A program made the position numbers and the translations under genes. Shown piece after piece: positions 1 to 6,545 of a DNA stretch of 9,515 nucleotides (its first letter is position 1; every line of letters begins with the position of its first letter). Source of the DNA: Villigracilis sp900696595 (lineage in GTDB: Bacteria; Chloroflexota; Anaerolineae; Anaerolineales; Villigracilaceae); assembly GCA_030263615.1 (NCBI GenBank), contig SZPH01000107.1:1-9515 (forward strand), given 5' to 3'. The notes below the pieces were generated by a model. It was given only the letters and a program-made list of their open reading frames with translations. It ran no database searches and was not told where the DNA came from.

Positions 1-4
1 ATTC

Positions 5-844
5 ATGAAATATCATCTCGAAGCGCGCGCAGGCGACCTGGCGCAACTGGTCGGTCTCACGCATAAGCATTTCATCTTCATCCTGCAAGGCGGCGGGGAT
101 TTTCAGAGTCATCGCGGCGTGATCAAACACGACGACCTGATCGGCAAACCGTGGGGGTCGCAGGTGTTCAGTCATACCGGCGCGCCTTTCTTTTTGCTCC
201 AGCCCTCGATGTCTGATGTGCTCAACGAACTGCCGCGCAATACGCAAATTCTTTACCCGAAGGACATCGGTTATATTTTGATTCAAATGGGGGTATCGGA
301 AGGTCAAACCGTGCTCGAAGCCGGGACCGGCTCCGGCTCGATGACCATTGCTTTGGCATCCACGGTCGGTTCGGCGGGGCGGGTTATCTCTTACGAAAAC
401 AAACCGGATACGCAAAACCTGGCGCGGAAGAATCTGGAACGGATCGGTCTCGCCTCACGCGTGGATTTCAAACTGCGCGACATCCAGGAAGGCTTCGACG
501 AATCCGACGCCGACGCTTTCTTCCTCGACGTGCAAAACCCGTTCGATTACATCGCCCAAGTCCGCGCCGCGCTCAAGCCGGGCGGTTTTTTCGGTTCGTT
601 GATGCCGACCTATAACCAGGTGGAAAAAGTCCTTTACGCCTTGAAGCAGAATAATTTCGCATTCGTGGAAGTCTGCGAGCTGTTATTGAGATATTACAAG
701 ACCAATCCCGCCCGGTTGCGTCCCACCGACCGTATGGTGGCGCACACAGGCTTTCTCGTCTTCGCCCGCAGGATCGAGCCGAACGACGATCCGCGCGCGG
801 ACGCGCTCGCCAAAGAGATCAGTGGGATCGAAGAGGAGTATTGA
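5..844 (+). CDS. trmI: tRNA (adenine-58-N1)-methyltransferase, TrmI type
   Basis: Class I SAM-dependent methyltransferase predicted to methylate N1 of adenosine 58 in the T-loop of tRNAs, stabilising the tRNA elbow; the family acts in the cytoplasm as a homotetramer. The 279-residue reading has the small N-terminal beta domain typical of TrmI (HRGVIKHDDLIG, about residues 36-47), then YPKDIGYI (84-91). SAM-binding motif I is VLEAGTGSGSMTIALA (103-118) and the acidic residue after strand 2 is at YE (130-131). The catalytic-site motif DVQNP is at 175-179, followed by KPGGFFGSLMPTYNQV (191-206). The length fits the family. The ATG at 5 gives a sensible N-terminus, but only four bases precede it, so an upstream start or extra residues outside the window cannot be excluded. 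It is followed within 1-2 nt by the next gene, implying co-transcription. The family call is secure; the exact start is less so. Confidence 0.93.
   Translation: MKYHLEARAGDLAQLVGLTHKHFIFILQGGGDFQSHRGVIKHDDLIGKPWGSQVFSHTGAPFFLLQPSMSDVLNELPRNTQILYPKDIGYILIQMGVSEGQTVLEAGTGSGSMTIALASTVGSAGRVISYENKPDTQNLARKNLERIGLASRVDFKLRDIQEGFDESDADAFFLDVQNPFDYIAQVRAALKPGGFFGSLMPTYNQVEKVLYALKQNNFAFVEVCELLLRYYKTNPARLRPTDRMVAHTGFLVFARRIEPNDDPRADALAKEISGIEEEY
833..838 (+). promoter_or_regulatory. Shine-Dalgarno deciding the start of the next gene
   Basis: GAGGAG lies in the last codons of trmI, 7 nt before the ATG at 846. It supports that ATG over an in-frame GTG at 822, which would sit inside trmI and has no comparable site at the right distance. 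Confidence 0.7.
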
Positions 845-845
845 T

Positions 846-1403
846 ATGTTTCGACGAGCCAGAAGATTCATGAGGGGAGGTCCGCCGCATTGGCGGCAAG
901 GTCCGTCCGTGCCGCCCGCGCTGCGTCGCGCGCATCGCTTGATGGATGAAGGCAATTATGCCGAAGCCGCGCTCGCCTTCCACGATCTCGCCAAAAAAGC
1001 GGAGGAGATGTTCCCCGAACGCGCGCCGTTTTTGTACATCGAAGCGGGTCATGCCGCGACCTTGAACGGAGCCGGCAAAAAGGCTGTGGCTTACTTTCGC
1101 AGCGGGTTGACCTTGCTCGGAACTCAACAACGCCATCACCGCCTGCGCAAAGCGGGGCGGAGGGTCGTCGAAGCATTGCGCGAGCGCGGCTTCAACGCCG
1201 AGGCAGACGAGGTTGAATCCGTCGTCGGAACAAACGTCACAGTTTGGGGAAAGGCGGATGCGCCCACTTCTAAAGAACGCCCCATCCTGCCGACGCATTG
1301 TCCCTCCTGCGGGGCGGCGGTGCGATCCGATGAAGTCGAATGGATGGACGACCTGACAGCCGAATGTGATTATTGCGGGAGTCCCGTTCGCGCCGAGTCG
1401 TAG
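846..1403 (+). CDS. Helical-repeat protein with C-terminal zinc ribbon, function unknown
   Basis: No named family is recognised. The 185-residue product starts with a very basic, arginine-rich segment (FRRARRFMRGG). A run of helices follows (about 28-125) whose pattern, such as A-x-x-L-M-D-E-G-N-Y-A-E-A-A and A-G-H-A-A-T-L-N-G-A-G-K-K-A-V-A-Y-F, resembles TPR-like helical pairs. The C-terminus carries two CxxC pairs, CPSC and CDYC, about 25 residues apart, forming a probable zinc ribbon. No signal peptide or membrane helix is seen. It begins 1 nt after the trmI stop with a good Shine-Dalgarno, and its own stop is one base before the Nudix ATG, so all three are probably one transcript. A nucleic-acid or protein scaffold role is possible but is only inference. 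Confidence 0.8.
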   Translation: MFRRARRFMRGGPPHWRQGPSVPPALRRAHRLMDEGNYAEAALAFHDLAKKAEEMFPERAPFLYIEAGHAATLNGAGKKAVAYFRSGLTLLGTQQRHHRLRKAGRRVVEALRERGFNAEADEVESVVGTNVTVWGKADAPTSKERPILPTHCPSCGAAVRSDEVEWMDDLTAECDYCGSPVRAES

Positions 1404-1404
1404 C

Positions 1405-2007
1405 ATGACGGTCATCACCGAAGAGTTTCTGCGGGTGAAATTGAACGAGACCGACCGTTCCCACGCCGAGACGGACGGCTACGCCGAGATTCCCATCCAC
1501 CCCGATGTTCACCTCAAATGCGCGGCTGTGCTTGTGCCGCTGGTTCAATTTCAAGACGAATGGCATATTCTTTATACGCGCCGTACGGATAAGGTTGAAT
1601 CGCACAAGGGGCAGGTCTCCTTCCCCGGCGGCGCGTGCGACAAAGGCGAGACCACGCCCGAGCAAACCGCCCTGCGCGAAGCGGATGAAGAGATCGGCAT
1701 CCGCCCGTCCGATGTGCGGGTCATCGGCAGGTTGAGCCGCATGGTGACGATCAGCAAGTTTCGGGTGAGTCCCGTTGTGGGAATCATCCCTTTCCCATAC
1801 GCGTTCAAAACGGCGGGGATCGAAGTGGCGCGGGTCTTTACCATTCCGTTGTTGTGGCTGGCGGAGCGAAACAATTACTGGGAGTTTTCCCTGCCCGGTT
1901 CTGAACGAAGCGTGATTGCGTATCATCCCTACGACGGCGAATTGCTCTGGGGCGCGACGGCGAGGATGACGGTCAACTTCATGAAGATATTAGGGTTGAT
2001 TGAATAA
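1405..2007 (+). CDS. Nudix hydrolase, CoA-pyrophosphatase-like
   Basis: Predicted to hydrolyse the pyrophosphate bond of a nucleoside-diphosphate derivative, probably coenzyme A to 3',5'-ADP and 4'-phosphopantetheine. In the 200-residue protein a CoA-type signature, YTRRTDKVESHKGQVSFPGG (57-76), runs directly into the Nudix box. The box is G-A-C-D-K-G-E-T-T-P-E-Q then LREADEEIGI (90-99), with the metal-binding glutamates in the READEE segment. This upstream LLTxRS/HxGQxSFPGG-like segment separates CoA pyrophosphatases (NUDT7/NudL-like) from generic Nudix proteins. The ATG at 1405, one base after the preceding stop, was chosen; a longer in-frame start at 1366 would overlap the previous gene by 38 bases. 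No strong Shine-Dalgarno is visible, so translation may be coupled. The gene is followed by a terminator. Substrate is inferred from the signature. Confidence 0.88.
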   Translation: MTVITEEFLRVKLNETDRSHAETDGYAEIPIHPDVHLKCAAVLVPLVQFQDEWHILYTRRTDKVESHKGQVSFPGGACDKGETTPEQTALREADEEIGIRPSDVRVIGRLSRMVTISKFRVSPVVGIIPFPYAFKTAGIEVARVFTIPLLWLAERNNYWEFSLPGSERSVIAYHPYDGELLWGATARMTVNFMKILGLIE

Positions 2008-2021
2008 GCGTACATACAACA

Positions 2022-2056
2022 AAAAAATCCGCCATCCTTGAGATGACGGATTTTTT
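2022..2056. terminator. Bidirectional intrinsic terminator between Nudix gene and L25 gene
   Basis: AAAAAATCCG (2022-2031) pairs with CGGATTTTTT (2047-2056). A C-A mismatch and a further 4-bp CATC/GATG stem follow, closing on a 5-nt loop. With A-runs on one side and T-runs on the other it can terminate both convergent transcripts. It lies 14 nt after the Nudix stop and 13 nt after the L25 stop. Confidence 0.9.
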
Positions 2057-2069
2057 ATTGGAGAGGAGA

Positions 2070-2741
2070 TTACTTCTTCTCTTCTTCGCCTTCTTCGGCT
2101 TTCTTGCCGCGCTCCACGCTGAGTTCGGGAGCGGCGGGTTCGGCGGCGGCAATCGCTTCGCCTTCGGCGGCGACAGGAGCCGTTTCTTCCTTGATGATCG
2201 TAACCACGGCGATGGTTTCTTCGGGGTCGCCCAGGATGCGGATCTTGTCCGAGACGTGAACGTCATGCACGCGGATCAGGTCGCCGATCTGCTTGAGCAT
2301 GGCGATGTCCACTTCGATGCGCTCGGGCAGGTCGCCGGGGAAACATTCCACCTCGAGCCGTTCCAGGTTGTGGACCAGGATGCCGTTGTAATCCTTTACG
2401 GCGGGCGAAACGCCCACAAAGACCAAGCCCACGCTGGCGCGGATCTTCTCGTTCATATCCACGGCGAGGAAGTCCACGTGCGTCAACGTGCCTTTGATGT
2501 AGTCGCGCTGGCGTTCGCGTACGAGGGCGGGATACTCCGCGCCTTCCACGCTGATCGTGACCAGGCTGGAGGATGTCAACTTGCCGAGCGCAAGTCCCGC
2601 GCTGTGCGCTTCCATGGCGATCGAGATCGGCTCGACATGCCTGCCGTAGATCACCGCCGGAAGTTTGCCTTCGCGGCGCAGGGCTTTCACCTGTTTGCCG
2701 GTCACATTGCGCTTGACCGCTTTCAAAACCACTTTCTCCAT
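2070..2741 (-). CDS. rplY: 50S ribosomal protein L25, CTC/TL5 type
   Basis: Large-subunit protein that binds 5S rRNA. The 223-residue product is the long CTC form: an N-terminal L25 domain (about 1-95, with KALRREGKLPAVIYGR at 19-34 and THVDFLAVD at about 87-95), then the TL5 C-terminal beta domain (about 96-185, with GDLPERIEVDI). It ends in an Ala/Glu-rich, then Lys/Glu-rich tail (about 186-223) that is probably disordered; such tails are common in this form. The start is ATG at 2741, preceded 9 nt upstream by AGGAG (2755-2751), the clearest Shine-Dalgarno on this strand. It is monocistronic, convergent with the Nudix gene, and has its own promoter and long structured leader. In many bacteria this gene neighbours pth; that is not the case here. 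Confidence 0.95.
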   Translation of the reverse strand: MEKVVLKAVKRNVTGKQVKALRREGKLPAVIYGRHVEPISIAMEAHSAGLALGKLTSSSLVTISVEGAEYPALVRERQRDYIKGTLTHVDFLAVDMNEKIRASVGLVFVGVSPAVKDYNGILVHNLERLEVECFPGDLPERIEVDIAMLKQIGDLIRVHDVHVSDKIRILGDPEETIAVVTIIKEETAPVAAEGEAIAAAEPAAPELSVERGKKAEEGEEEKK

Positions 2742-2859
2742 CTTGCCTAACTCCTTGGGCGCCTCTCACGCGGCGACTCAGCCGCATTACCTTCGCCCTG
2801 TCATAGATTTTGTTCCCGCACGATACGCGCCTCCGCAGGGAGGCGCAAGATTGGGAACG
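2742..2859 (-). promoter_or_regulatory. Structured 5' leader of the L25 gene
   Basis: From the predicted transcription start (about 2859) to the ATG is roughly 118 nt. The leader opens almost at +1 with a long hairpin. GTTCCC (2858-2853) pairs with GGGAAC (2817-2812). Inside it, GCGCCTCC (2846-2839) and GGAGGCGC (2834-2827) form a perfect 8-bp stem with a 4-nt loop. Asymmetric internal loops of 6 and 9 nt separate the two stems. A second small hairpin, GCGGC/GCCGC, lies near 2771-2786, before the AGGAG. This architecture would suit autogenous control by a ribosomal protein, but no known leader class is recognised. Confidence 0.55.
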
Positions 2860-2865
2860 GGGTGG

Positions 2866-2894
2866 ATTTTATTCGCCCGCGGGGGTTTCGTCAA
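2866..2894 (-). promoter_or_regulatory. Sigma-70 type promoter of the L25 gene
   Basis: TTGACG (2894-2889), a 17-nt spacer and TAAAAT (2871-2866) give a near-consensus housekeeping promoter. It reads toward the L25 gene with a predicted start near 2859. It lies only about 8 bp from the edge of repeat copy 1. Confidence 0.75.
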
Positions 2895-2901
2895 GGAAAA
2901 G

Positions 2902-3136
2902 GTGTGCATGCAAAACATGTCAGGTAACCTGTTCCCAGCGCCGTCCCCGGCGCGGGATTTCCCTCGTAAACCGCCGCCGCCCACAGGGGGCTTCGCACAG
3001 GACGGCGGCTTGAGCGAAGGCGCTGACAACCTTTGCTTGCACACAGGAAAAGGGAAAAGTGTCGGGAGCATTCAAATTCTGTAGAATCAAGCGACAAGGC
3101 ATCCCACTGACGGATAAGCCAAGCGGCTCTGGCTTT
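2902..3136. repeat. Structured dispersed repeat, copy 1
   Basis: This segment matches the region from 9304 to the window end in the same order and orientation. It opens with GTGTGCATGCAAAACATGTC and closes its first half with an imperfect inverted copy at 3023-3044, so 2902-3044 can fold back on itself. Between the arms are two GC-rich hairpins: one closed by GCGCCG/CGGCGC, the other by GCCGCCG/CGGCGGC around a loop of about 23 nt. A 30-base block at 3063-3092 is identical in both copies and contains ATTCTGTAGAAT. The match continues to about 3136 with scattered differences. No convincing gene lies inside; the short open frames are by-products of GC content. It is either a non-autonomous mobile element or a family of structured RNAs. 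Confidence 0.8.
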
Positions 3137-3265
3137 GGCAACTGCGGAGGCGCTCGACTCTCATTTTACCTGGTCATATTTTCCAGAGCAGACCAATCTA
3201 TACCCATGTTCTCAAACCACAACCATCCGCCCCAGCCCGCTTAGAATTCTCTAACCAAAATTTTC
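3137..3265. other. Spacer with no recognisable gene
   Basis: Between repeat copy 1 and the small-RNA promoter lies A/T-richer DNA with no convincing coding frame or hairpin. The stretch just before the promoter (about 3241-3265) is A/T-rich and could serve as an UP-like element. Confidence 0.5.
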
Positions 3266-3294
3266 TTGACAATCATCCGCGCCGGGTGTATTAT
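3266..3294 (+). promoter_or_regulatory. Strong sigma-70 type promoter of a small-RNA candidate
   Basis: TTGACA (3266-3271) matches the -35 consensus exactly. A 17-nt spacer leads to TATTAT (3289-3294), one base from the -10 consensus. A/T-rich sequence lies upstream. The predicted start is 3301-3302. No protein gene follows on this strand before the terminator. Confidence 0.85.
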
Positions 3295-3300
3295 TACCAA

Positions 3301-3391
3301 CGATGACTGCTAGGGTGCCCCCCTCACCCTAGCAGTCATCATTTAACCGACTTGATTCAAAAACAAAACGGGCGCACCCGCGCCCGTTTTT
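3301..3391 (+). ncRNA. Candidate small RNA of about 90 nt
   Basis: A complete miniature transcription unit: promoter at 3266-3294, then at the predicted +1 a perfect 15-bp hairpin, then a 24-nt A-rich linker, then an intrinsic terminator. In the hairpin, GATGACTGCTAGGGT (3302-3316) pairs with ACCCTAGCAGTCATC (3326-3340). The 9-nt loop is GCCCCCCTC. A C-rich loop like this is the kind of seed that some bacterial regulatory RNAs use to bind G-rich Shine-Dalgarno regions, and a 5'-terminal stem would stabilise the RNA. It is unlike 6S RNA, tmRNA, SRP RNA or RNase P RNA. The next gene, recN, is convergent, so this is not a leader. A 9-codon leaderless frame (ATG 3303, stop 3330-3332) is possible but less likely. 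Function unknown. Confidence 0.7.
3365..3391. terminator. Bidirectional intrinsic terminator, small RNA and recN
   Basis: AAAACGGGCGC (3365-3375) pairs perfectly with GCGCCCGTTTT (3380-3390) around an ACCC loop. A fifth T follows on the + strand and an A-rich tract lies on the other side. It ends the small RNA on + and, 13 nt past the recN stop, the nadK-recN operon on -. Confidence 0.93.
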
Positions 3392-3403
3392 GCGTTCCTG
3401 CCA

Positions 3404-5140
3404 TTACTTCTGCGACTCTTTGACCATCTGCCGCGCGGTTTGGAGCAATTCGTGAGCGGAGCGCAATGTCCCTTCGCCCACCTCGCCAAGCATTTGTGAA
3501 AGTTCCAACAGGCGCGATTCGCCTTCGAGCGGCTCGACGCGGGTCAGGGTGCGTCCCTTGTCCACCAGTTTTTGGACCTGGTAATGCTGGTCGCCAAAAA
3601 CTGCCAGTTGAGGGAGATGCGTCACGCAGAAGACCTGATGACTGCGCGAGAGATTCCACAGTTTGTGTCCCACTGTCATGCCCACACGCCCGCCGATGCC
3701 CTGGTCAATTTCGTCGAAGATCAGCGAGGGGACTTCGTCGGCGCGCGCCATGACGTTTTTGAGTCCGAGCATGAGGCGGGAGGTTTCGCCGCCGGACGCG
3801 ATCTTCGCCAGCGGTTTGAGCCCTTCGCCGGGGTTCGGGGCGACGAGAAACTCCACCTGGTCGAATCCGTTCTGGTCGAAGGCGAGGCGGGTTCCATCCG
3901 CAATGGGGACTCCGTTCAGGTCGGGCCTGGTCTTGAAATCCGTACCAAACTGGGCGGACGCCATGCGCAGGTCGTCGAGTTCGATCTCGATGCCCTTGCC
4001 CATTTTCCCCGCCGCAGACTTGCGCTTCTCGGATAGCGCCGTCCCCTGTTTCGATAATTTTTCCAGCAGGGTCGCTTCCTGCATTTCCAGCTCGTTGATG
4101 CGGTCCGCCGCGCCGGTGATGGTCTCAAGTTGTTTCTGCGCATCCGCGCCGTAGGCGATGACGGCGGGGATGCTTCCGCCGTATTTGCGCGTGAGCGAAC
4201 GGATGAGGTCGAGGCGTTCCTCCACTTCGTCGAGTCGTTTCGGGTTGAATTCGATTTCTTCGAGATAATCGCGCAGGTCGTGGATGATGTCTGAGAGCGT
4301 GTCGAGCATGACCTCGGCCTGATTCGACATTTCGCTCTGCCCCGCGTCTATTTTCGCAAGAGCCGCCAATGCCTGCGCCGCCTGACCGATCAAATCGGAC
4401 GCGGCCGGCGTATCGGGCGAACCTTCATCGAGGATCGCCAGCGCCTCCTGCGCGTTTTGCGCGAGCGACTCGGCGTTGGCGAGGCGGTCGCGTTCTTTCT
4501 TCAACTCTTCGTCTTCGCCGACTTGCAATTTCGCGGATTCGATCTCCTCCGCCTGGTAGGTCAGCATTTCGACGCGGCGGTCGGCGTCTGCCTGGGCTTT
4601 GCGCAGAGAGTTGAGTTCGTTGCGAAGCGCCAGCAGGGAGTGATAGGTCTGGCGGTAATCGTTCAACGGTTTGGCGACGTCCGCGTACCGATCGAGCAAT
4701 CCCAGATGCGCGCGCGGGTCGAGCAGGGAGAGATGCTCCGCCTGCCCGTGAATATCCACCAACAGCGCGCCAATCTCTTTCAATAATCCGACATTCGCCG
4801 TCCGCCCGTTGATACGCGCCACGCTTCGCCCTTCGCGTCTCACTTCGCGCATCAGGACGACATAATTGGGATCGTCCATCAACGCTTCGCGGTTGAGTAT
4901 CTCATGCACTGCATCGCGTTCAGGACCCTTGAGATGGAAGACGCCCTCGACGAACGCCGCCTCTGCATCTGTTCTTACGAAAGTCGTATCCGCCTTGCCG
5001 CCAATGAGCATGACCACAGCGTCGAGGATGATGGATTTGCCCGCGCCGGTCTCGCCGGTCAGGATGATCAGCCCCGGACCGAAACGCAGATCGAGTTTGT
5101 CTATAATCGCGAAATTTTGGATGTGGAGTTCGCTAAGCAT
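3404..5140 (-). CDS. recN: DNA repair protein RecN
   Basis: SMC-like ATPase that gathers and protects DNA ends during recombinational repair of double-strand breaks. The 578-residue protein shows the bipartite ABC ATPase head. The N-terminal half opens with LHIQNFAIIDKLDLRFGPGL and Walker A GETGAGKS (29-36). The central region (about 150-370) is charged and heptad-like, forming the coiled coil. The C-terminal half has signature ASGGETSRLMLGL (448-460), Walker B LIFDEID (473-479), DQGIGGRVG and the switch histidine in THLPQ (about 507-511). All expected ATPase motifs are present and the length is normal. ATG at 5140 lies 3 nt after the stop of the preceding zinc-finger gene, with no clear Shine-Dalgarno, so translation is probably coupled. 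It is the last gene of the nadK operon; nadK next to recN is a widespread arrangement. Confidence 0.97.
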   Translation of the reverse strand: MLSELHIQNFAIIDKLDLRFGPGLIILTGETGAGKSIILDAVVMLIGGKADTTFVRTDAEAAFVEGVFHLKGPERDAVHEILNREALMDDPNYVVLMREVRREGRSVARINGRTANVGLLKEIGALLVDIHGQAEHLSLLDPRAHLGLLDRYADVAKPLNDYRQTYHSLLALRNELNSLRKAQADADRRVEMLTYQAEEIESAKLQVGEDEELKKERDRLANAESLAQNAQEALAILDEGSPDTPAASDLIGQAAQALAALAKIDAGQSEMSNQAEVMLDTLSDIIHDLRDYLEEIEFNPKRLDEVEERLDLIRSLTRKYGGSIPAVIAYGADAQKQLETITGAADRINELEMQEATLLEKLSKQGTALSEKRKSAAGKMGKGIEIELDDLRMASAQFGTDFKTRPDLNGVPIADGTRLAFDQNGFDQVEFLVAPNPGEGLKPLAKIASGGETSRLMLGLKNVMARADEVPSLIFDEIDQGIGGRVGMTVGHKLWNLSRSHQVFCVTHLPQLAVFGDQHYQVQKLVDKGRTLTRVEPLEGESRLLELSQMLGEVGEGTLRSAHELLQTARQMVKESQK

Positions 5141-5143
5141 GGG

Positions 5144-5665
5144 TTATCGGGTAAGCTGAATTCCGGAAAGGCGGGCGAACACCATCGGCGCGGCGATGAA
5201 TAGATAGAGCGCCTGAAAAATCAGCCCGAAGACGTTGCCGCTCAACAATTGCAGGAGCAGCATGGGCAGGGCGCCAAGCACGACCCCCGCCGCCACAGTT
5301 ATGAAAAGCGGGCGGGAACGACGCCTGCGCGTAATGGCTCGAACGGCTTCGGCGATGATACCTCCGGCGGCGGAGGAGCCGAGGAAAACCAACAGCCAGC
5401 CAAAGAAGCCGATGCCGCCGATCAACGTCGTCAAAAAAGATGCGATGCCAGAGAGAACCCCCGCTACGGTAAAACCTAAAACAAAATCGTACCAGACGGC
5501 GGTATCGAAGGTCTTTTGCCGTTCGTTGACGCACTCCCTGCACATGTAGCCCGTCGGGGTGCCGACCGCGCAGGATGTGCAGATATAACGCTCGCAACGC
5601 TTGCAGCGCAAGGTCGTCTCGCGGGCGGGATGGTTGTAACAATATGCGGCAGTCGGCTCGGTCAT
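5144..5665 (-). CDS. Zinc-finger (B-box-like) membrane protein, function unknown
   Basis: The 173-residue protein has an N-terminal cytosolic zinc-binding module with C9, H12, C21, C24, C29, C32, C42 and C45. This resembles B-box type fingers that in bacteria are often fused to membrane domains. Four hydrophobic segments follow, roughly 60-80, 83-105, 119-141 and 143-164. A basic loop, TRRRRSRP (112-119), after the second segment fits an inside location. No catalytic motif is visible. The ATG at 5665 overlaps the nadK stop by 4 nt (ATGA) and the stop is 3 nt from recN, so it is firmly within the nadK-recN operon. A role in membrane-linked sensing or protein interaction is speculation; the zinc-finger plus membrane layout is what can be seen. 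Confidence 0.88.
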   Translation of the reverse strand: MTEPTAAYCYNHPARETTLRCKRCERYICTSCAVGTPTGYMCRECVNERQKTFDTAVWYDFVLGFTVAGVLSGIASFLTTLIGGIGFFGWLLVFLGSSAAGGIIAEAVRAITRRRRSRPLFITVAAGVVLGALPMLLLQLLSGNVFGLIFQALYLFIAAPMVFARLSGIQLTR

Positions 5666-6525
5666 CGCGGAAATCCTGAAGAGTTTTCGTTTATGTGCAT
5701 GGTGATATTCCGATAGAAATATCCCGGGTCTCCAAAACGGACGAATTGCGCCGTGACTTCAGCGGCGGCGACGTTGACATGGTCGCCTTCCTTCAACGGC
5801 GTGGGGGGCTGGCCGTCCACGCTCCACACGGCGTTATCGCTCTTGATCGCAATATCCACCGAAGAGCCTTCGGACAAAACAACCGCGCGGTCCACCGAAA
5901 GATGCGGGGCGATCGGCACGAGCAGGATGTTGCGCAGTTCCGGGGGCAGGATCGGTCCGCCGGCGGCGAGCGCGTAAGCCGTAGAGCCGGTCGCAGTCGC
6001 CGCGATCAAGCCGTCCGCGACATAACGGGATAGTTCGCGCTTATCCACAAAGGCGGTCATGCGCACCGGGCGGAGCGTCTCGCCGCGCGCGACCACAGCC
6101 TCGTTCAACGCGATGGTCGCGCCGAGCGATTCACCGTCGCGGATGCGTTCCGTCTTCAGCATCATGCGATTCTCGATCCATGCCTCGCCGTTGAGCAACC
6201 GCTCGAAATATTCGCGCCATTCCCTGCGGTCTATCTGGATCAGGAACCCGAGCCTGCCGAGGTTGACCCCCAGGATGGGGACCTTCGACGGCGCGCACAG
6301 GTGGGCGGCTCTCAGCACGCTTCCATCCCCGCCGACGGCGATCAGCATGTCAAACTCGCCTTGTCCGACCCGATTCCGAATCCCCTCATCGTACAGCGAG
6401 CCGACCAGGACATCCATGCCTTTTTCCGCGAGGAATGCCCGCATGGCTTCCGCTTCGGCGTACGCTTCGTTGATCTTCGGGTATGCGGTGATGACAATGC
6501 GCTTCGGGATGAAGGGCGATGACAT
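5662..6525 (-). CDS. nadK: NAD kinase
   Basis: Phosphorylates NAD+ at the 2' hydroxyl of the adenosine ribose to make NADP+, using ATP or polyphosphate. The 287-residue product has all family landmarks: GGDGS (65-69), NLGRLGFL (88-95), NEAVVARG (141-148), the TGSTAY motif (179-184) and VDGQ (236-239). Length is normal. ATG at 6525 is preceded by TATAATCGCCATC with no Shine-Dalgarno. The TATAAT (6538-6533) sits 7 nt before ATG, which suggests a leaderless mRNA starting at or next to the ATG. It heads the operon nadK - zinc-finger membrane protein - recN, overlapping the second gene by 4 nt. Confidence 0.97.
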   Translation of the reverse strand: MSSPFIPKRIVITAYPKINEAYAEAEAMRAFLAEKGMDVLVGSLYDEGIRNRVGQGEFDMLIAVGGDGSVLRAAHLCAPSKVPILGVNLGRLGFLIQIDRREWREYFERLLNGEAWIENRMMLKTERIRDGESLGATIALNEAVVARGETLRPVRMTAFVDKRELSRYVADGLIAATATGSTAYALAAGGPILPPELRNILLVPIAPHLSVDRAVVLSEGSSVDIAIKSDNAVWSVDGQPPTPLKEGDHVNVAAAEVTAQFVRFGDPGYFYRNITMHINENSSGFPR

Positions 6526-6532
6526 GATGGCG

Positions 6533-6538
6533 ATTATA
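6533..6538 (-). promoter_or_regulatory. -10 element of nadK, probable leaderless start
   Basis: A perfect TATAAT on the minus strand ends 7 nt before the nadK ATG, so initiation would fall on the start codon itself. No good -35 is seen; the -35 region is occupied by the 28-bp palindrome at 6546-6573. Confidence 0.6.
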
Positions 6539-6545
6539 CCTGTCC

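Noticed and set aside
819..1926. Long minus-strand frames opposite the zinc-ribbon and Nudix genes
   Set aside because: No domain is recognised, and the + strand genes have tight junctions and clear motifs.
2043..2750. Long open frame on the + strand opposite the L25 gene
   Set aside because: It is the antisense shadow of a clear ribosomal protein gene; its product is Phe/His-rich with no family likeness.
3245..3250. GAATTC within the palindrome AGAATTCT as an operator
   Set aside because: Eight bases of simple palindrome upstream of the -35 are too short to claim.
3572..4154. Open frames on the + strand opposite recN
   Set aside because: They are shadows of the GC-rich recN coding sequence; RecN motifs on the other strand are unambiguous.
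5102..5111. TATAATCGCG on the + strand near the recN start
   Set aside because: It resembles the leaderless -10 motif but lies inside recN and is followed by no gene on that strand.
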